Source: Pezizomycotina sp. ARF18
Lineage: Eukaryota > Ascomycota
Length of the DNA: 64,000 nucleotides
Direction: 5' to 3'
Assembly: GCA_002224055.1 (NCBI GenBank)
Contig: AZLU01000091.1
Coordinates: forward strand, 62,001 to 126,000
Below are positions 21,931-34,786 of the stretch, one piece after another (the first letter of the stretch is position 1; each line of letters starts with the position of its first letter). The notes beneath the pieces are model-generated. The model was not told the origin of the DNA and made no database searches. It worked only from the letters and a program-made list of their open reading frames with translations. The translations under genes were made by a program, and so were the position numbers.

Positions 21931-24294
21931 TTTGTAGGTGGTATTTGTGAGTATTGGTTATACGGAGGAATTGGAACGTATATCTTTCGAAAGATTGATG
22001 ATAACTGTTCGATAGTATTTGGATTAACACGGAGGGGGTTGGATGAAAGAATAATCAAAAGAAAACAGAGGATTCATACGGGCTGTCAATGGTATTTAAA
22101 GAAAGCAGGAGAATCCGACGGTCGCAATTAGAAAAGGGTCTTGCTCCTGAGGATCAGAAGTGTGTGAGAAATATATTCTCCACCCAGTTGACCAATTCGC
22201 GCTAGAGCCAAGAGGCTTTTGCAGATTTCTCAGCGTCCGATATCCACCCCTTATTTCCTTTTGACAATGGGTTATTTTTGCCCGTTCTGTTTTACATAAT
22301 CTTCTGGTCTCGACTCTCTCTGTTAGGCCCCTCGAGCGATTAGAAAGGCAATGGCTAGCCTTAGGCTTACCATCACCCCGGATGCGTCCTCTCCTTCTGT
22401 CGGATCACGGGCAGGATTACTCTTGATGCTTTAAGTAACTAAACAACATATTCACTGCCAATACCTTCCGTTACCGTTATCAGGGTTTCACACTGATTGT
22501 ATTGCAAGACTGAAGCTCGCGCTGATAGAATGATTTTGTATGATTGAAAGATACTGGAGAATTATTGTCCGCTGGTGATTCTAGTCTGAAACGAATAATC
22601 TGCAGCAGCCCCAAAGCAGTAACAATATTGCAAAAATGACGATTAAAACTCTTTTTCCTGCAAGAAAAGCAAAGAACCCTGAAATTACGCCTTCGAATGG
22701 GGAAATGGTGCGTTCCTGCATATAATTTAGCGTGCTACCAAGACTGCCACCATGCAAATCCTTTCTCGTGATTTTCATATTCGTTGATCCTCCGAGAAAC
22801 ACGACAGATGCATTCTTAGGAACCAAAGGATTAGGAGCAGTGCTTCAGTCATGTTTGGCGTTCGGTGTGCATTGATATTTTCCTTGATGCCATCACCTTT
22901 TCTTTTGTCAATTCGAGCCTATTTCCCGTTCTTTGGTCTTCTCCGTAGAAATATCGGGATTTAATTGGTGAGCTCGGAGGTGTTGCGGTGATTCGAAGCT
23001 CCACAGCTCACTTGAGTCGAAAAAGAAAGTAGTTATACTGCGTATCGCTTAGCTTGATATTTGCGAATTGCATAACTATCGGTGGCTCAGCGAGCTTCAC
23101 CTTCGATATTCAAAACATCGATGGCGTCGGGTAATTCCGATGACATGTAAGCACATGAGAGAATTAGCTGTCTGTCCTTGAATTTACACAGCGAACATTG
23201 AACACAACCTGTTGGTTTGAGAAGTGCCTGAACACTGCCTGTATCTCGGCATCGTTGTGTGTGGCCGCTGACAGTTCAGCCTTGAAAACCGATTCTACGC
23301 GTTTATAGCGATTTTGCCCATTCAAACGCTAAAATGCTAGATTGAAGGGAACACTGTTGGTTCTTCGGCTTAGCCAGTGATTAATATACTAGTTTTACAG
23401 TCGACTGTCATAAAATGGAGATTTTCATATTGAATCTAATCTTTATGGGAGTTTTGTAACCTCTTTTTGGTATTAAAAAAGAAAAAGAGGAAGAAAGAAT
23501 ACTACCGTTGCATGCTCATTAAACCGTGCTGTAGTGATATTCCCGACTTTTGAATCACTACTTCTATCCGTTAACCATACTACTCTAATGTAAATCCCGA
23601 TTGTTCCACATAATAGTAATAATATGGATTTCAGACTATACATGCCTATCCTTAATCTGTTTGTTTTATTTTGCCTTTTTAACCTAAAAACAAACTTCCC
23701 ACACATTTAGGTAAACACTGCCGTAGCGAGTCTTATTCTCATCGTCGGAGTCGCGAAGGTACTTCGTAACTGCTGAGATAGTTCAGAGCCTTTTATCATG
23801 CGCCTTGCTAGTAGCTAGGCCTTACTTAACAACACCAGGAATAGAGATACTTCCGTTCTCAGCTTAGAAACAATAGTTAGACTCATAGCTAGAAGCAGAA
23901 TGAGACCCTATGCTGATCAATTACCCCACCACATCAGGCTGTAATTATAGCATTAAATTTAGCGCCACAACTAAAGCGGCTAGTTGCTGAACAGCTACGC
24001 CTAAAGCACGCAGATTTAAGGATTTATAGCAAGCGTCAAGGAGGAAGAAAACGGGGCCTTCTTACCCATAAAATCCAAATTCGCTGTTTCCTTCGAGCAT
24101 GCAACGGCGATAGAGGCTTTCACTGAAGTCACATATATAAACTCGTTAAGCTTCCTCCCTTCACCAGTCTATGATAAACCTCTCGGTCTCAGCCCCTAGA
24201 CCAAGATTTCCAACAACGCTATATGCATTCTTGGACTCTCAATCTCGAATACACGTTGTACGCTTTGGACTTCGACCCCAAAATCGAGCTCAAG
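21931..24294. other. Intergenic, no gene seen
   Basis: About 2.4 kb. A small minus-strand open frame at 22581-22826 has one hydrophobic segment but no support. No gene called. Confidence 0.5.
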
Positions 24295-25078
24295 ATGAAG
24301 CTCTTTGCCTCCATAATCGCCTATTCCTTCATTATGGTCAATCATATCCGCTGCCGCCATCCAGACCGCAGATTATCAAGCCAACAATGAAGGCTCTAAG
24401 CACCCAGACCCGCTGCGCTATCGGTCGTAGCAGAACGAAACCTACCATAGCTAGACTACGTGTGCGTGCCACAATAAGCCAAAGGATGACGTAACAGGAT
24501 GTTTTGCCAGCATTGAAGAAAGTAGAGTTCTTCCCCATTTTGTTCACGCGTTTACTTCTTTTCCTTTGGGACGTTCTATACGAACGGCTCTATTGGTCTC
24601 CTTTCCCACCCTTGTTCCCTGTTGTACTCTCCTTTCTCCCTGGAGCCGTTCTTTATGCTTTCTTAAGAAAAGGGCTACGCGAGGGTGCTGTCTAAATGCA
24701 TTCCTTTTCTTCTTGTGCCTTCCTCTTCACGTCTTTTCTCTCCTCTTTTTTTATATATATTATTCTAGAAAGGAGAGATATGCTAAATATTTCTTAATTC
24801 TTCCAGTGGACTGCGCAACTGACGATAAATGCGAGCTTTTCTGCACGGGTTCCAAGTGCAAACACGAAAACAGAACTTTGCAAGCTTCCAGCACCTCGAA
24901 AAACACATTGATACATCATACAACCTTGCTTGGCCATAAAGAGCGCGCTTTTTCTTTTCTTTCTTTGTTATTATTATTATTATTATTTTGTATATATACC
25001 TCTGACTTTCTACTTCTCTTATTGCGGATTTTCGTGTTTGCTATGCAGAAATATATTCTTTGTAACCCCGATTTTTAA
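24295..25078 (+). CDS. Small secreted Cys-rich protein (stand-alone)
   Basis: The ATG at 24295 gives MKLFASIIAYSFIMVN and, close by, SAAAIQTADYQANNEGS, a secretion signal and its cleavage region. CACHNKPKDDVTGCF follows near 24460-24510. After a pyrimidine-rich tract and a TTCTTCCAG acceptor at 24798-24806, a second Cys exon encodes DCATDDKCELFCTGSKCKHE. This layout (signal, short body, intron, Cys exon) is that of the array at 0-11 kb, though it lies on the other strand 13 kb away. The end is unclear: the open frame to 25078 runs into a TTA repeat that gives Leu runs and is probably not coding. Exon joins are inferred. Confidence 0.5.
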
Positions 25079-25800
25079 GTACTCGGATGCGGTTCTTTCA
25101 TTCGATAAAATTTGCGTTGATACACATGAATGTCTTCGCAAGTTTTATGTCCGTGTTTCTCTTAACAAATTTAGGCAACGATCGGGTTCTCTCATTATCG
25201 CATCGAATACGGATAAATCCATAACAACTTGTCAACAAATTATTATAGTAACGGAAACGAAATGCACACCAAATATTCTGGTGAAGTAGGGTTAGCAATT
25301 TGTGAGTCTAACAAACCAATAACCGCGTACCTGTTTACCGGCCCGCGTTTATGCAACAGACTTCCAAGAATAATATTTTAATAAATTGGGGATCTTGTTC
25401 CCCGTTACAATGAACCTTCGATCACAGGTTCACTATAACGAGGAACAAGGGCAACGCTCATTCGCCAGAAAATAGGGCGTCCAAGTCGCGCAAAATATAT
25501 TTTCGGAGGTGAAGCGGAGGTGATACTCTGATACTCGAAATGCGCGAGGCTCAGACTTTTCGTTCATGAAAACGTGGGCTGTTGTCAACTTCATGATTGC
25601 TTGTAGCGGAGGAAGGATCGCTGGGATCATTTGGTGCATAGCTTCCTGTAGGACCTTGTTCTCTTTTTATCTCGGGTAGCACAACTCTATCGAACGTACC
25701 ACCGACTTTCATTCCCTCACGAAGCGTATCCTGCGCCTGTAGATCGAACGATTAATGATAGCTCCACTTACCCCTCCTGGGCGCTAGGCTTGCATACAAG
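25079..25800. other. Intergenic, no gene seen
   Basis: Upstream region of the STAND gene; no gene supported. Confidence 0.4.
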
Positions 25801-28800
25801 ATGGATCCATTGACAGCCATTAGTCTCGCCTCTGCGATTGTTCAATTTGTCGATTTCACCACAAAGATTGTCGATGCGGCGGTGAGATTTGTAATTCCGC
25901 TTCTGGTGCGACATTGCAGAACCAAAATATCGAGTTCGTGGTATCTCAATTGAAAGATCTCTGCTTGAGACTGGACCCGCAGCCAAGAACTGCAGAGCCG
26001 ACTGCCGAGGAGCAGGCTCTATATCGCGTCGCAACAGAATGCCGCGGCTTATCGGAGCAGATCCTCGCTGCCTTGGAGCAGCTGAAACCGAAAGACCCCA
26101 AGTCGAAATTCCAAAGGTTCTGGTCGGCTGTGAAGAGCGTGGGGAAAGACAAGGGTATCAAAGAGCTACTGCAGCGGCTGTTGAACTGCCGGGGCCAATT
26201 GGAACTGCAGCTTAGCTCCCTCCTGAGGTTCTCGCCCTATCTTTATTACTTAAGTCCCAGAGTCCTAATGGAAACATGTGAGTAGGTCCGATACCAAAGC
26301 GAGGTTGGAAAATCTGGCGCAATGTGCCGATGAAGACAGCAACAGCCTTAAGGTACTCCAGGGACACGTTGACAAACTCCGTCAAGGAGTCAACGTAGTT
26401 TCTGTGAGTCCCGAATTCAAAGAGTCACTGCGGGAGTTCTTGGGGATAGCCGCGATGGTGCGAAGCGGAGAAATATTCTCCAAGCCTTGGAATTTAGCGA
26501 CATGTACGGGAGATTTGAAACGGTGGAGCCCGCTCATTCTGAGACTTTTAAGTGGATATTCGATGAGGATTATGGTGACAGTGAGGAGGGCCGGAGAGCC
26601 TATAGAGAGCCGGCTGACGGATTCTCCGGAGAAGTCGAACGTGAACGTTCGATTCGGGAGCCATTTCTGCATTGCTGTCCTGTGGAGATGGCATATTTCA
26701 TATTTCTGGAAATTAGGGTCAGGAAAATCAACCCTAATGAAGTTCCTTTGTGACCATGAACGTACCGAAACAGAATTACAGAGTGGGCAGGTGAGCAAAC
26801 TTCCTGTGATCGCCTTATTTTCTATCCATCGGTCAGCACACAGTTACTCTAACCCCCGTCGGCTTCCTGTTAATTATTCGTACAATGCTTATATTAGGCC
26901 AGAGGAAGTTGGTCTTTGCCAAATTTTCTTCTGGAAGCCTGGAACTCAACTCCAAAAATCCCTGGGCGGACTCTTTCGATGTCTCCTCCACGACGCACTC
27001 CGCAGCTGTCCTGAACTGATCCCTAAGGTCTTTCCGGATACGTGGGATCGCCTTCCCATATCTTTCTCTATGCCCGAACCTCTTCAGCTAGCAATAACCA
27101 GATCCGCGATGCCTTCCACCGACTAATCCAGAATCCTCGTCTATACGAGAACACCGTTTCTGTTTTTTATTGATGGGCTCGATGAATATGAGGAAACACG
27201 GCAAGAGGACTACAAAGCTATGGTTGACATGCTTTGCGGATGGACACAGGTCGCACCTGGGGACGTGAAAATCTGTGTCTCTAGCAGGGAGTATAATGTA
27301 TTTTTGAATAATTTATCTTCCGGCAAGAGGCTCCGTCTCCAAGATCTTACAAAGGGGGATATGAAGCGTTACATCTGAACAAACTAGGGCCCATTGACAA
27401 AAAGGTTGCTTCGGCTTAGTCGATACCCTTCTTTCCAGGGCTCGTGGAAGAGTCGGAAATCGCTTCTGGATCTTTCCATCCTCCAAGAAGAAATCAACGC
27501 GCTGCCGGAAGAGCTGGAAGATCTCTTTCGTCACCTCCTCGATGGTTTAAGCAGAGTCGCGCGCGTGAAGGCATACAAGACGTTTGCATTACTAGAAGCG
27601 CGCGATTCTATTCATAACGAAGGCGTACTATTCGCATAAGACTCCCGATCTAACAATTTCGCGTATTCCTTTCTCGAAGATTATTCCAAAGAGCCTGAAT
27701 TTGCCATTCAAATACCACTCCGCTACCCTTATTACGGATGAGGTTAAAAAACAGCGCATAGATAGAGCAGAAAAGTCACTGAGGGTAACACGAAGTGTCT
27801 CTTGGAAGCAGTTGACGGCAAGGTTACACATATCCACCGCTCTATAAAGGAGTTTCTACAGGGTAAGAAGATTCAAGATGAAATGACCGACCACTTCGAA
27901 ACTTTAAACGCTGCGGATGCTCTCTCCCAGCTATATGTGGTAAACTTCGCGTGGAAAGTTACATGTCTGGTAATTTCAATCGGAGGGACTGGAGTTGGCG
28001 ACTTACAAGTATTATCCTACTGCGGACAACGTCGCGGCTTGATTGTGAGCCATACCTTTGGAATCGCTAGAGCCTTGCTGATTGAGCATGGGGCACTGAT
28101 GTGCTTGTACCTCCTAATTACCGTTGTATGACGTGCAGTATATCCTCCGAATTCATTCCAGCGTCATAATATATTCGGGACTAGGAAAGGTTAATATCTA
28201 GTCCGCGTTTCTCGTCGTCTCTCCACTCCAATTTCCGCTATTGTGGCTCTGAAGAATACGTAGTCTGGAAGATTAGGCGCGACAACAATATTCTAAATAT
28301 AAATTTCGAGATAGAAATCTTGCTCTCGATCATAATAAGGAGAATTCTATTCTACAAGTCGTCAGGTTTACCGCCACTAACGCAGGTTCTACACTGCTTA
28401 CTCGAGAAGGACTGTCTCCGCAGGCATAATGGATGCTCCAGCACATGCGGACTACTTCGTTGGCGAAGAAGCGGCTGGACCGTCTGGGGTAAGTTTTATT
28501 TGAAGCCGCCTACTACTAGATCGAGTCAATGGAGACAGTTTGGGCGAGCAAATTCTTGGCACAGCCATAGAGAAATTTCTCGAGCATGGCGCAGATCATC
28601 ATTAGTTCTCCCTGGTCTGCGCCATTTGAATAATCATAATGGGTGGTTTTTCGGATCTCGAATGACCCTGGGGAGTACCGGCGGAAAGGTAGTCGCCGCG
28701 AGCGCACCTCCGAATCGCAGCTGGAGTCAGTAGCTGCTATATTGGGCGGTGTATCACTCCGAGAACTGGTGGAATATTGGAAATTCGAGAATATGGAGAA

Positions 28801-28920
28801 GATCCTGAAACTTATTGACAAAAACACCAAGCAACAAAGGCGCAGAGACTACAGCGAGCGCTTCCGGTGCACAGGGCCAGGAATGCATACAATAGCGACT
28901 GATGCGTCAAGGCACGGTTA
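25801..28920 (+). CDS. NACHT-type STAND (NLR-like) protein, frames broken
   Basis: The ATG at 25801 gives MDPLTAISLASAIVQFVDFT, the usual start of fungal STAND N-terminal domains, followed by a helical region (IEFVVSQLKDLCLRLDP; PKDPKSKFQRFWSAVKSVG). The NACHT core is plain: Walker A in KLGSGKSTLMKFLCDHERT near 26720, FFWKPGTQLQKSLGGLFR, then Walker B in FFIDGLDEYEETRQEDY near 27160 and CVSSREYNVF after it. Winged-helix-like sequence follows (LPEELEDLFRHLLDGLSR) and the family word THIHRSIKEFL. The C-terminal part (28140-28920) is poorly resolved; FLEHGADHH hints at ankyrin-like repeats. About ten frame changes or stops occur. Such proteins act as intracellular sensors in non-self recognition; this assignment is by architecture only. 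Confidence 0.7.
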
Positions 28921-29861
28921 ATAGAATAACCTCCACCCTCCCACTATTTACTTTCCTTAGAACCGGGGGAGGGGGCGATCGCTGTCAATGTTTCTGGTAA
29001 TAATGCATTATTATTACCAAGCGAGGCTCTCCTAAACCTAAACGTAAAACCTACGGACATTTTCGTTCAATTCATAAACTTTGTACTTCAAAGGTGAAGC
29101 CTTGGGGATCCAGCACAAAGTGTTCCAATGCATCCGAAGGCAATCAGCAAACCGCTCAAGAGATGAAAAAGAAAAGAAAAATAGTAAAACGTGACCGGAT
29201 CAGTGTCACCGTGGCGGAGTAGTTCCCTTACTCTTTTACGTTGACAATACCTATTTCTTGCCGCTCGCTTTCATATATGCCGGGCGACGATAAGTATCAT
29301 GGCGCCGAATTTTCTAAGCTTTCAAGTTAATATATAAACCTACTCAAATTGAAGCCGCCGTATGTTCTGTAAGAAAACAAGAACATGTAATACAAATCAA
29401 AGCCATGCATGTATTGATAGTGTAAAGAGTCTTGCAGTGAACCTTTCTATTGGATACTATTCTCCATAGGGATATTCGCGACATCGGACCTATGAATGTT
29501 CACCCCTGCCTGACTGCATCGGATTTTCTATTTCGATACATGTATATATATATCCGTTCTCATGGATATATGAGATGGTAGCATTGTATGCCTTCATGCC
29601 TGACTGCATCGGATTTTCTATTTCGATACATGTATATATATCGCGTTCTCATGGATATATGAGATGGTAGCATTGTATGCCTTCATGGGTCTGTAATATT
29701 CTCATGGCCTTATATCCCGCCGCGGCGTTGTCACAACAGTAAAAATTATTCCTCTTTCTTACGAATCTCTACTTATCTAACAACAATCAATTTACTAATT
29801 TTACCCACTCTCAAACGAACTTTTGAATACGACTGAACGATTAGATCTCGAGCCCCATAAG
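28921..29861. other. Intergenic with a 90-bp tandem duplication
   Basis: No gene. Holds the duplicated unit 29508-29687. Confidence 0.5.
29508..29687. repeat. 90-bp direct tandem duplication
   Basis: 29508-29597 and 29598-29687 are almost the same, each starting GCCTGACTGCATCGG and ending GTATGCCTTCAT; they differ around the central TATATA run. Confidence 0.9.
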
Positions 29862-30618
29862 TTACGAACCAATAGTGAAGAGAGGTCTTCTCAGGTAATA
29901 TACCCCATCTTTCTCTACCTCAAATTCTAGTAATGGAGTCTAGAACTTAACTTAATATTAATGCCAATTTTACCTGTTAGTATTCTGGAGCCTGGAGACT
30001 TGGCAGACATCAAAGTCCTCGTCGGCAAAGAAAAAAGGAGTTCAAGCTGCACAAGCCCTCCTCGCTAATGCCTCGGACTATTTCCGTTGCACTTTCTCCG
30101 CCAACGATGCCGCTAAAGATGGAAAGTCCAGCGTCATTGAACTTTCGGCTTTAAAACCAACAGTGTTCGAACAGCTCCTTCGCCGCATCTACATGGATGT
30201 TGGGACAAGAACAAGAGCTACGAGCAGACCGCGAAAATCTTCGAGGCTGCGCATTGCTTGGGTATGTCTAGGGTCAAGATGTTTGCGATAAGCGACTCTC
30301 GGAGCGCGTCGAACAGATTACGAAGGTCGCAGAGAAGCGGAACTCGTGGAAGGTGCGAAGAAGGATATTGAGCCTGCCATGGTCGCGATCGAGACGATTT
30401 CAGACTGTTCAGAGGAGAAGAAGATTATAAGATGGACAAGTTACTCGATTCCCTCAAGAGCCGGGTATCTCAACGACATAATTAGGATGCCCGTTATTCA
30501 GAAAATCATGAAGAGAATTTCGCAATGGAGGATTATTTTTAAGATTGGTATGGGGAAGGTGACACTATTGTTCTATCTGTCAAACACAAAAAGAATTAAT
30601 CATGTAAGACTCTGTTGA
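29862..30618 (+). CDS. BTB/POZ domain protein 5
   Basis: The first exon resembles that of BTB gene 12: the 3' end AGAGGTCTTCTCAG then a GT donor at 29894-29895 aligns with the KKGLLG end there, but no ATG is visible. The second exon follows TGTTAG near 29980 and encodes ILEPGDLADIKVLVG, KEFKLHK, NASDYFRCTFSAND and PTVFEQLLRRIYMDV, a BTB fold. A tail follows (GMSRVKMFAISD; EGAKKDIEPAMVAIETIS). Two or three one-base frame changes occur. The family C-terminal end (FIDFL or similar) is not clear, so the 3' end is uncertain. Confidence 0.65.
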
Positions 30619-31284
30619 AGAGGCAACAGGAGGTTAGTTCGATGTCTCCTATATCTGACCTTTTACGGGATAGAAATAGCTTCCACCTGATTAGAAACGA
30701 GAAATTATAGAACTCTGCACGATCTCCGCTGGACTGTATTGAACTTTTGTTCGTACCTACGTATAACTATGGAGACATCAGGCTTCCGGAATGGAAGGGG
30801 ATATCACGAAGGGTATAAACTGACTTCCTCAAACTCGAGAGCTCTGTTTGATCTACATGGGGGATATATGCTACTTCCTTGTTGTAGATTTAGAACTCTC
30901 CAAGAACAAGAACCATGATATGCAGATACCAAAAAGAAACTAAAATTTTCCGCCAGCTGTAGTTTGCCAGTTTGTGCAGGGCTTGCAACTATTGCCAAGT
31001 AACACCCAGTTGGGAGGCGAAATAAAGTATATATAAACTTCTTCCGGTGTAATGCTACTCTTAACTTTTCATCCATTAGAGAATCTCTGCGTCTTTTGCA
31101 TAAATCTTGAGCTCAATATAAGCCACCTCCATCAAAATAGGATTATCGGTTCTTTTCCCGGCGGTCTTGTGTTGCTAGTATCCTGGATCCGTTATATATA
31201 TAAATTACTTGTTTTCGCGTGTAATAATACGGCGAAAAAAAGAGCTCCAACACAAGGAAGAAAAAGCCGCCTAGGGTGATAACA
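30619..31284. other. Intergenic, no gene seen
   Basis: No supported gene. Confidence 0.4.
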
Positions 31285-31983
31285 ATCGATGAAAGCGAAT
31301 CCCCTGATTTTCAAGATATCAGCAGGTAAGATGACTCGTTCTCTCATATAACTAGATTTTCTTGCTGTTCCTCATTCAGTTCCGATGAATCCAGCTCTTC
31401 CTGTCTCCCGACTATTCAGATATAACAATCATCGCCGGCCGCAAGCAAGCCGCACTCCACGCGCACCGCGCTATAATCTGCCAAAACTCACTCCGGTTCC
31501 GCCGCTTTCGCGCGGACCGTAGGAACGGCGAAAGAGTCTTCGATAAATGGATGGACGAATTTCCCCAGCGCCGTAGAAAGTGTGCTTTACTATCTCTACA
31601 CTGGAAAATACACTTTCCCGGCCGATCTTAACATGTGTATCCAGGCAATGACGTACATGGTTTACCTACTTGTTCCGGGTCTTGTGAAGTATATTTACGA
31701 GAGCCTCGAACGCGATACGCTGATATTTTGAAAGACTCTCTGGTGGAGTATGGGGCGAAGGATACTATGAGGGAGGCTTTATATTATTGTCGATGATCTT
31801 GACGCTGAGCAAATCTGGCACCGGGGAGTGTTTAGGATGCTGATCTGGTTTATGTATAAGGTCAGGCTTCACGAGCTCCTGGACACAGAAAATACAATTT
31901 TCGGTGTTTAGTTGTTGACGCAGAAGCCGAGGCTAATGGGGGAGTTTCATGCGGCGCTGGTGGAGGACCATAAGGAGGTTTAA
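31285..31983 (+). CDS. BTB/POZ domain protein 6
   Basis: The first exon ends ESESPDFQDISS, acidic and Ser-rich, at a GTAAG donor (31326). A 54-nt intron ends at CAG 31379. The second exon opens SSDESSSS, and one frame over LFLSPDYSDITIIAGRKQAA then LHAHRAIICQNSLRFR and SAVESVLYYLYTGKYTFPAD give a BTB fold, followed by LNMCIQAMTYMVYLLVPGL. The tail reads KDSLVEYGAKDTMREALYY, VRLHELLDTENTIFGV and LMGEFHAALVEDHKEV, stopping at 31983. The start codon is not certain. The acidic leader resembles that of BTB gene 1. Several one-base frame changes. Confidence 0.65.
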
Positions 31984-32366
31984 AAGGGTTAGAATGTATT
32001 AGTATTGCGCTGTCAAGTCCGCTTATCCATTTGTATCCATATTGCCTCACCTCTTTTTTTCTTCTAGTTTCCCCCCCCCCCCCCCCCTCCAATTCTCATT
32101 CTTTCATAGCTAGCATGTGACTACAAGGATCTTTATCCTTCAGCTATTTTCAATTTGTAGAAAATTGCATACTATTTTCATGATAATAGGACTCGCATTG
32201 CCATTTCAATCGATTGATATAGAAGATAGGCATTCAAAACGATTGTCATATTTAGAGACTTTACTCCTAACTCTTTAGCTGATTATATCGGTGTGTTAAT
32301 CTCTAAACAGGGTTGAGGAATTCTTCGCGGTGGGATATGTATTTCTCCATACATTTCTCACGATAA
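31984..32366. other. Intergenic with a poly-C run
   Basis: A 17-base C run lies at 32071-32087. No gene seen. Confidence 0.5.
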
Positions 32367-33129
32367 CTAACCGCTTTTAGAGGTAATAACAATTCGTAAA
32401 TGCAGTCCCCAATGGTTATTCTCAACTGACAAGCGGAGTAAGTAGACCGCCGCATGCGGGTTCTGCAGCAGGATCGCCTTGAAACTTGGTCTCTCTAGTA
32501 GTTCGCCAAGAAGCCTGTAAATAACGGCAATGAACTTAACCAGGATCATCTCGTCGCTTTCCTGGTAGAGCTTCAACATAACTCAATCGCCTGCACGCAC
32601 TTGTCAAATGCGATCCTTAAATTAGTGAGGTAGATCTTTCCATCACAACGCCACGCGTCTTCCAGACGATCAACGGCATTGTCTACGGCGAGGACCTTGA
32701 CGGTGCGCATCCCGAAGTAACCCGCGGCTTCGTAAATCTCCCCCAATTCCTTCCAAGTCTTCTCCCGCTTATCGTCCTCTCCCCTGTACCATTCGCCGGC
32801 GTAAACTATGCGGAGGATGTTGTCGAAGACAGTTGGATCTAGGTCTTTGATCTCGATGAGGTTCTCTTTTCCTTCTTTGAATTCGCTGTTAGTCGAGCAG
32901 GTGGTCTGAAAGTAGGTGGAGCTGTTAGCAAGGATGACCTTGTGGACACTGAACTCCTTGCGCTTCTTGCCAACTACGACCTTTAGGTCCGAGAATTCGC
33001 CGGTTTCGAGCGTGCTGTTTATTCAAGTTAGCTTTGCGAATCGTAAATATTTGAGACATCAAGGCTGTCTTTGAGTGTGAGTATACCCTAAAAGGCCTTT
33101 CTTGGCTTCATCTGCAGCTGTTCAGCCAT
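32367..33129 (-). CDS. BTB/POZ domain protein 7
   Basis: The start at 33129 gives MAEQLQMKPRKAF; one frame over, the exon ends KKGLLG before a GTATAC donor. The second exon, from about 33015, is open for some 145 codons: LETGEFSDLKVVVGKKRKEF, SVHKVILANSSTYFQ, EFKEGKENLIEIKDLDPTVF and DNILRIVYAGEW form the BTB fold, then YEAAGYFGMRTVKVLAVDN. A late frame change leads into LYQESDEMILVKFIAVIYRL and LLQNPHAAVYLLRLSVENNH, the C-terminal helix pair shared with genes 8-10 and 12. Closest relative: gene 12. One of the best preserved copies. Confidence 0.8.
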
Positions 33130-33987
33130 ACTGTTTATTTCTCTTGACGCTGTTATACAGAGTAATTAGGAGGGAAGCTTATAAGTCAAGTATAGGGAGA
33201 TCGTTTTTGCGAATTACTTTAAGTAGCGCTGTAAACTGATTTGAAAGGAGAACTAGGGTAGTTTGTGGTTTTTTTGTTTGTAAAGTTGCTTTCTCAGTTT
33301 TTGGCCCGAGAGAAAAAGTTGAGGGAGAAATTTAAGCTATAAAAAAAACCGCAAATGAAATAAATAAAAACGAGGAAATTTTTGCAGCAATGGATCTCAC
33401 TTCACCAAAGGCTTTCTTCCATTCTTCTCCTTCATTAAGATATTCTATTTGTCTCTCTCTGTGTGTGTGTTTTAGAGCTGCTATACTTCGTTGAGAGACA
33501 CCTAGAAAGAATAAGCATGAAAAGTGCTCCAAAGTACTATCTTCACTTTCACACGTATACTTATTACTTGCTCTAGATTAGGAAAGGAGCATCGCATCGG
33601 CTTCCCAAGGCCCTTATTAAAAATCGCTTTATGTCGAATATTTTCAGCGGCTTCCGTCTAGAATCCTCCAGTAGCAAGATGAGGAGTAGCGCTCAAAAGC
33701 GAAGGGGCTGCAGTATCAGACCTACTTAGGTAGCGATATGGAGGGGTTTTTGTCTTCGGATTTTAAGCCCTGAATAACCTACTGTGTCTCGTTCGTTTGA
33801 AGATAAGAGCTGAAAAAGCAGGCTAAATGGGAGTTGCAATAGATCAAGATTTCCTTAAATCATTAACCGAGCGCATGCCAACGGATTGGATCCCCAAGAC
33901 GACAGAGAAGCTGGAATATTGAGCGTAAAGAAAAGTTTACGATATCAATTCTTGCTTCCTGTATCTAGAGATAATGATACCTTTATT
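33130..33987. other. Intergenic, no gene seen
   Basis: No gene supported. Confidence 0.4.
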
Positions 33988-34786
33988 TTAACTCCAATTC
34001 CCCATATATCCCATTGAACCACCATCGAATATATCAGAAGGTATCAACAATAAACGCCGTATCAATAACCCTTTAAAGAAGATTTTGGATGACATACAGC
34101 GCGAGCTTCGGGTTGTCCAGCAAGATATCTGAAATACTCTCCTCGCCCTCCTCGCCCACAATATGACCAAACACCTATTGTTCCTGAATTTCTCCATGAT
34201 CGGTAAGAATATCTCCGCGTCCTCCTCCTGTAAAGCTTTAGAATAGTCTTCACTGCGACGAAGTTGTCGCTCTTCGTGTTATCGCCGCGCTTCATATCGT
34301 AACACAACTCCCCCAGATGCTCGCCTTGACGCTCGGCATGTCGAGTAGTCCGCCATGGCGTATATCGCGGCCATCTCGCCGAAATCCTCGGGCCCGTCCC
34401 AGCGGTTGGCGTAGAAGAAGCGGATCATGTAGTCGAATACCTCGGTGCGACATCGGGAGGCGGATGACCTCGGAATTTGATTCTTTGAATTGCTGTTTGT
34501 GAGAGCGCTTTGCGGAAGTAGCCGGATACGCCGCTGAGGATGGCTTTGTGCGAGGCGTACTCTCTCTGGTCCGGACCGGCGCCGATGATGAGTTTGATGT
34601 CGGAGTGTTCGCCGCTTTCTAGGATGCTGTATAAATAGAATATGGGGAAATGGTGAGTAAGATAGAGCTGTAGTTGTATGTGATAGCAAGATGTTTGTCG
34701 CGGTCTGGACGGTGAATCAATGACGTTTACTTACGGTAGGAGGTTATTCCATGGCCATAAAGCCATACTCACTGTCGCTCCTTCAT
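33988..34786 (-). CDS. BTB/POZ domain protein 8
   Basis: Exon 1 is tiny (34773-34786, ATGAAGGAGCGACA), then an intron 34627-34772 (GTGAGT to TACAG). Exon 2 encodes ILESGEHSDIKLIIGAGPDQ, REYASHKAILSGVSGYFRKA, TEVFDYMIRFFYANRWDGPE and FGEMAAIYAMADYS, the BTB fold. The tail holds EEDAEIFLPIMEKFRNN, matching EEDRELVAPIMEKF of gene 10, and ILLDNPKLALYVIQNLL at the end. A few one-base frame changes lie between these parts. The tiny first exon places it with genes 9 and 10. Confidence 0.75.

Noticed and set aside
22581-22826. Short membrane protein
   Set aside because: One hydrophobic segment only; no start context, homologous neighbour or splice support.
29508-29687. CRISPR-like repeats
   Set aside because: Only two adjoining copies, no spacers, and a eukaryotic setting.
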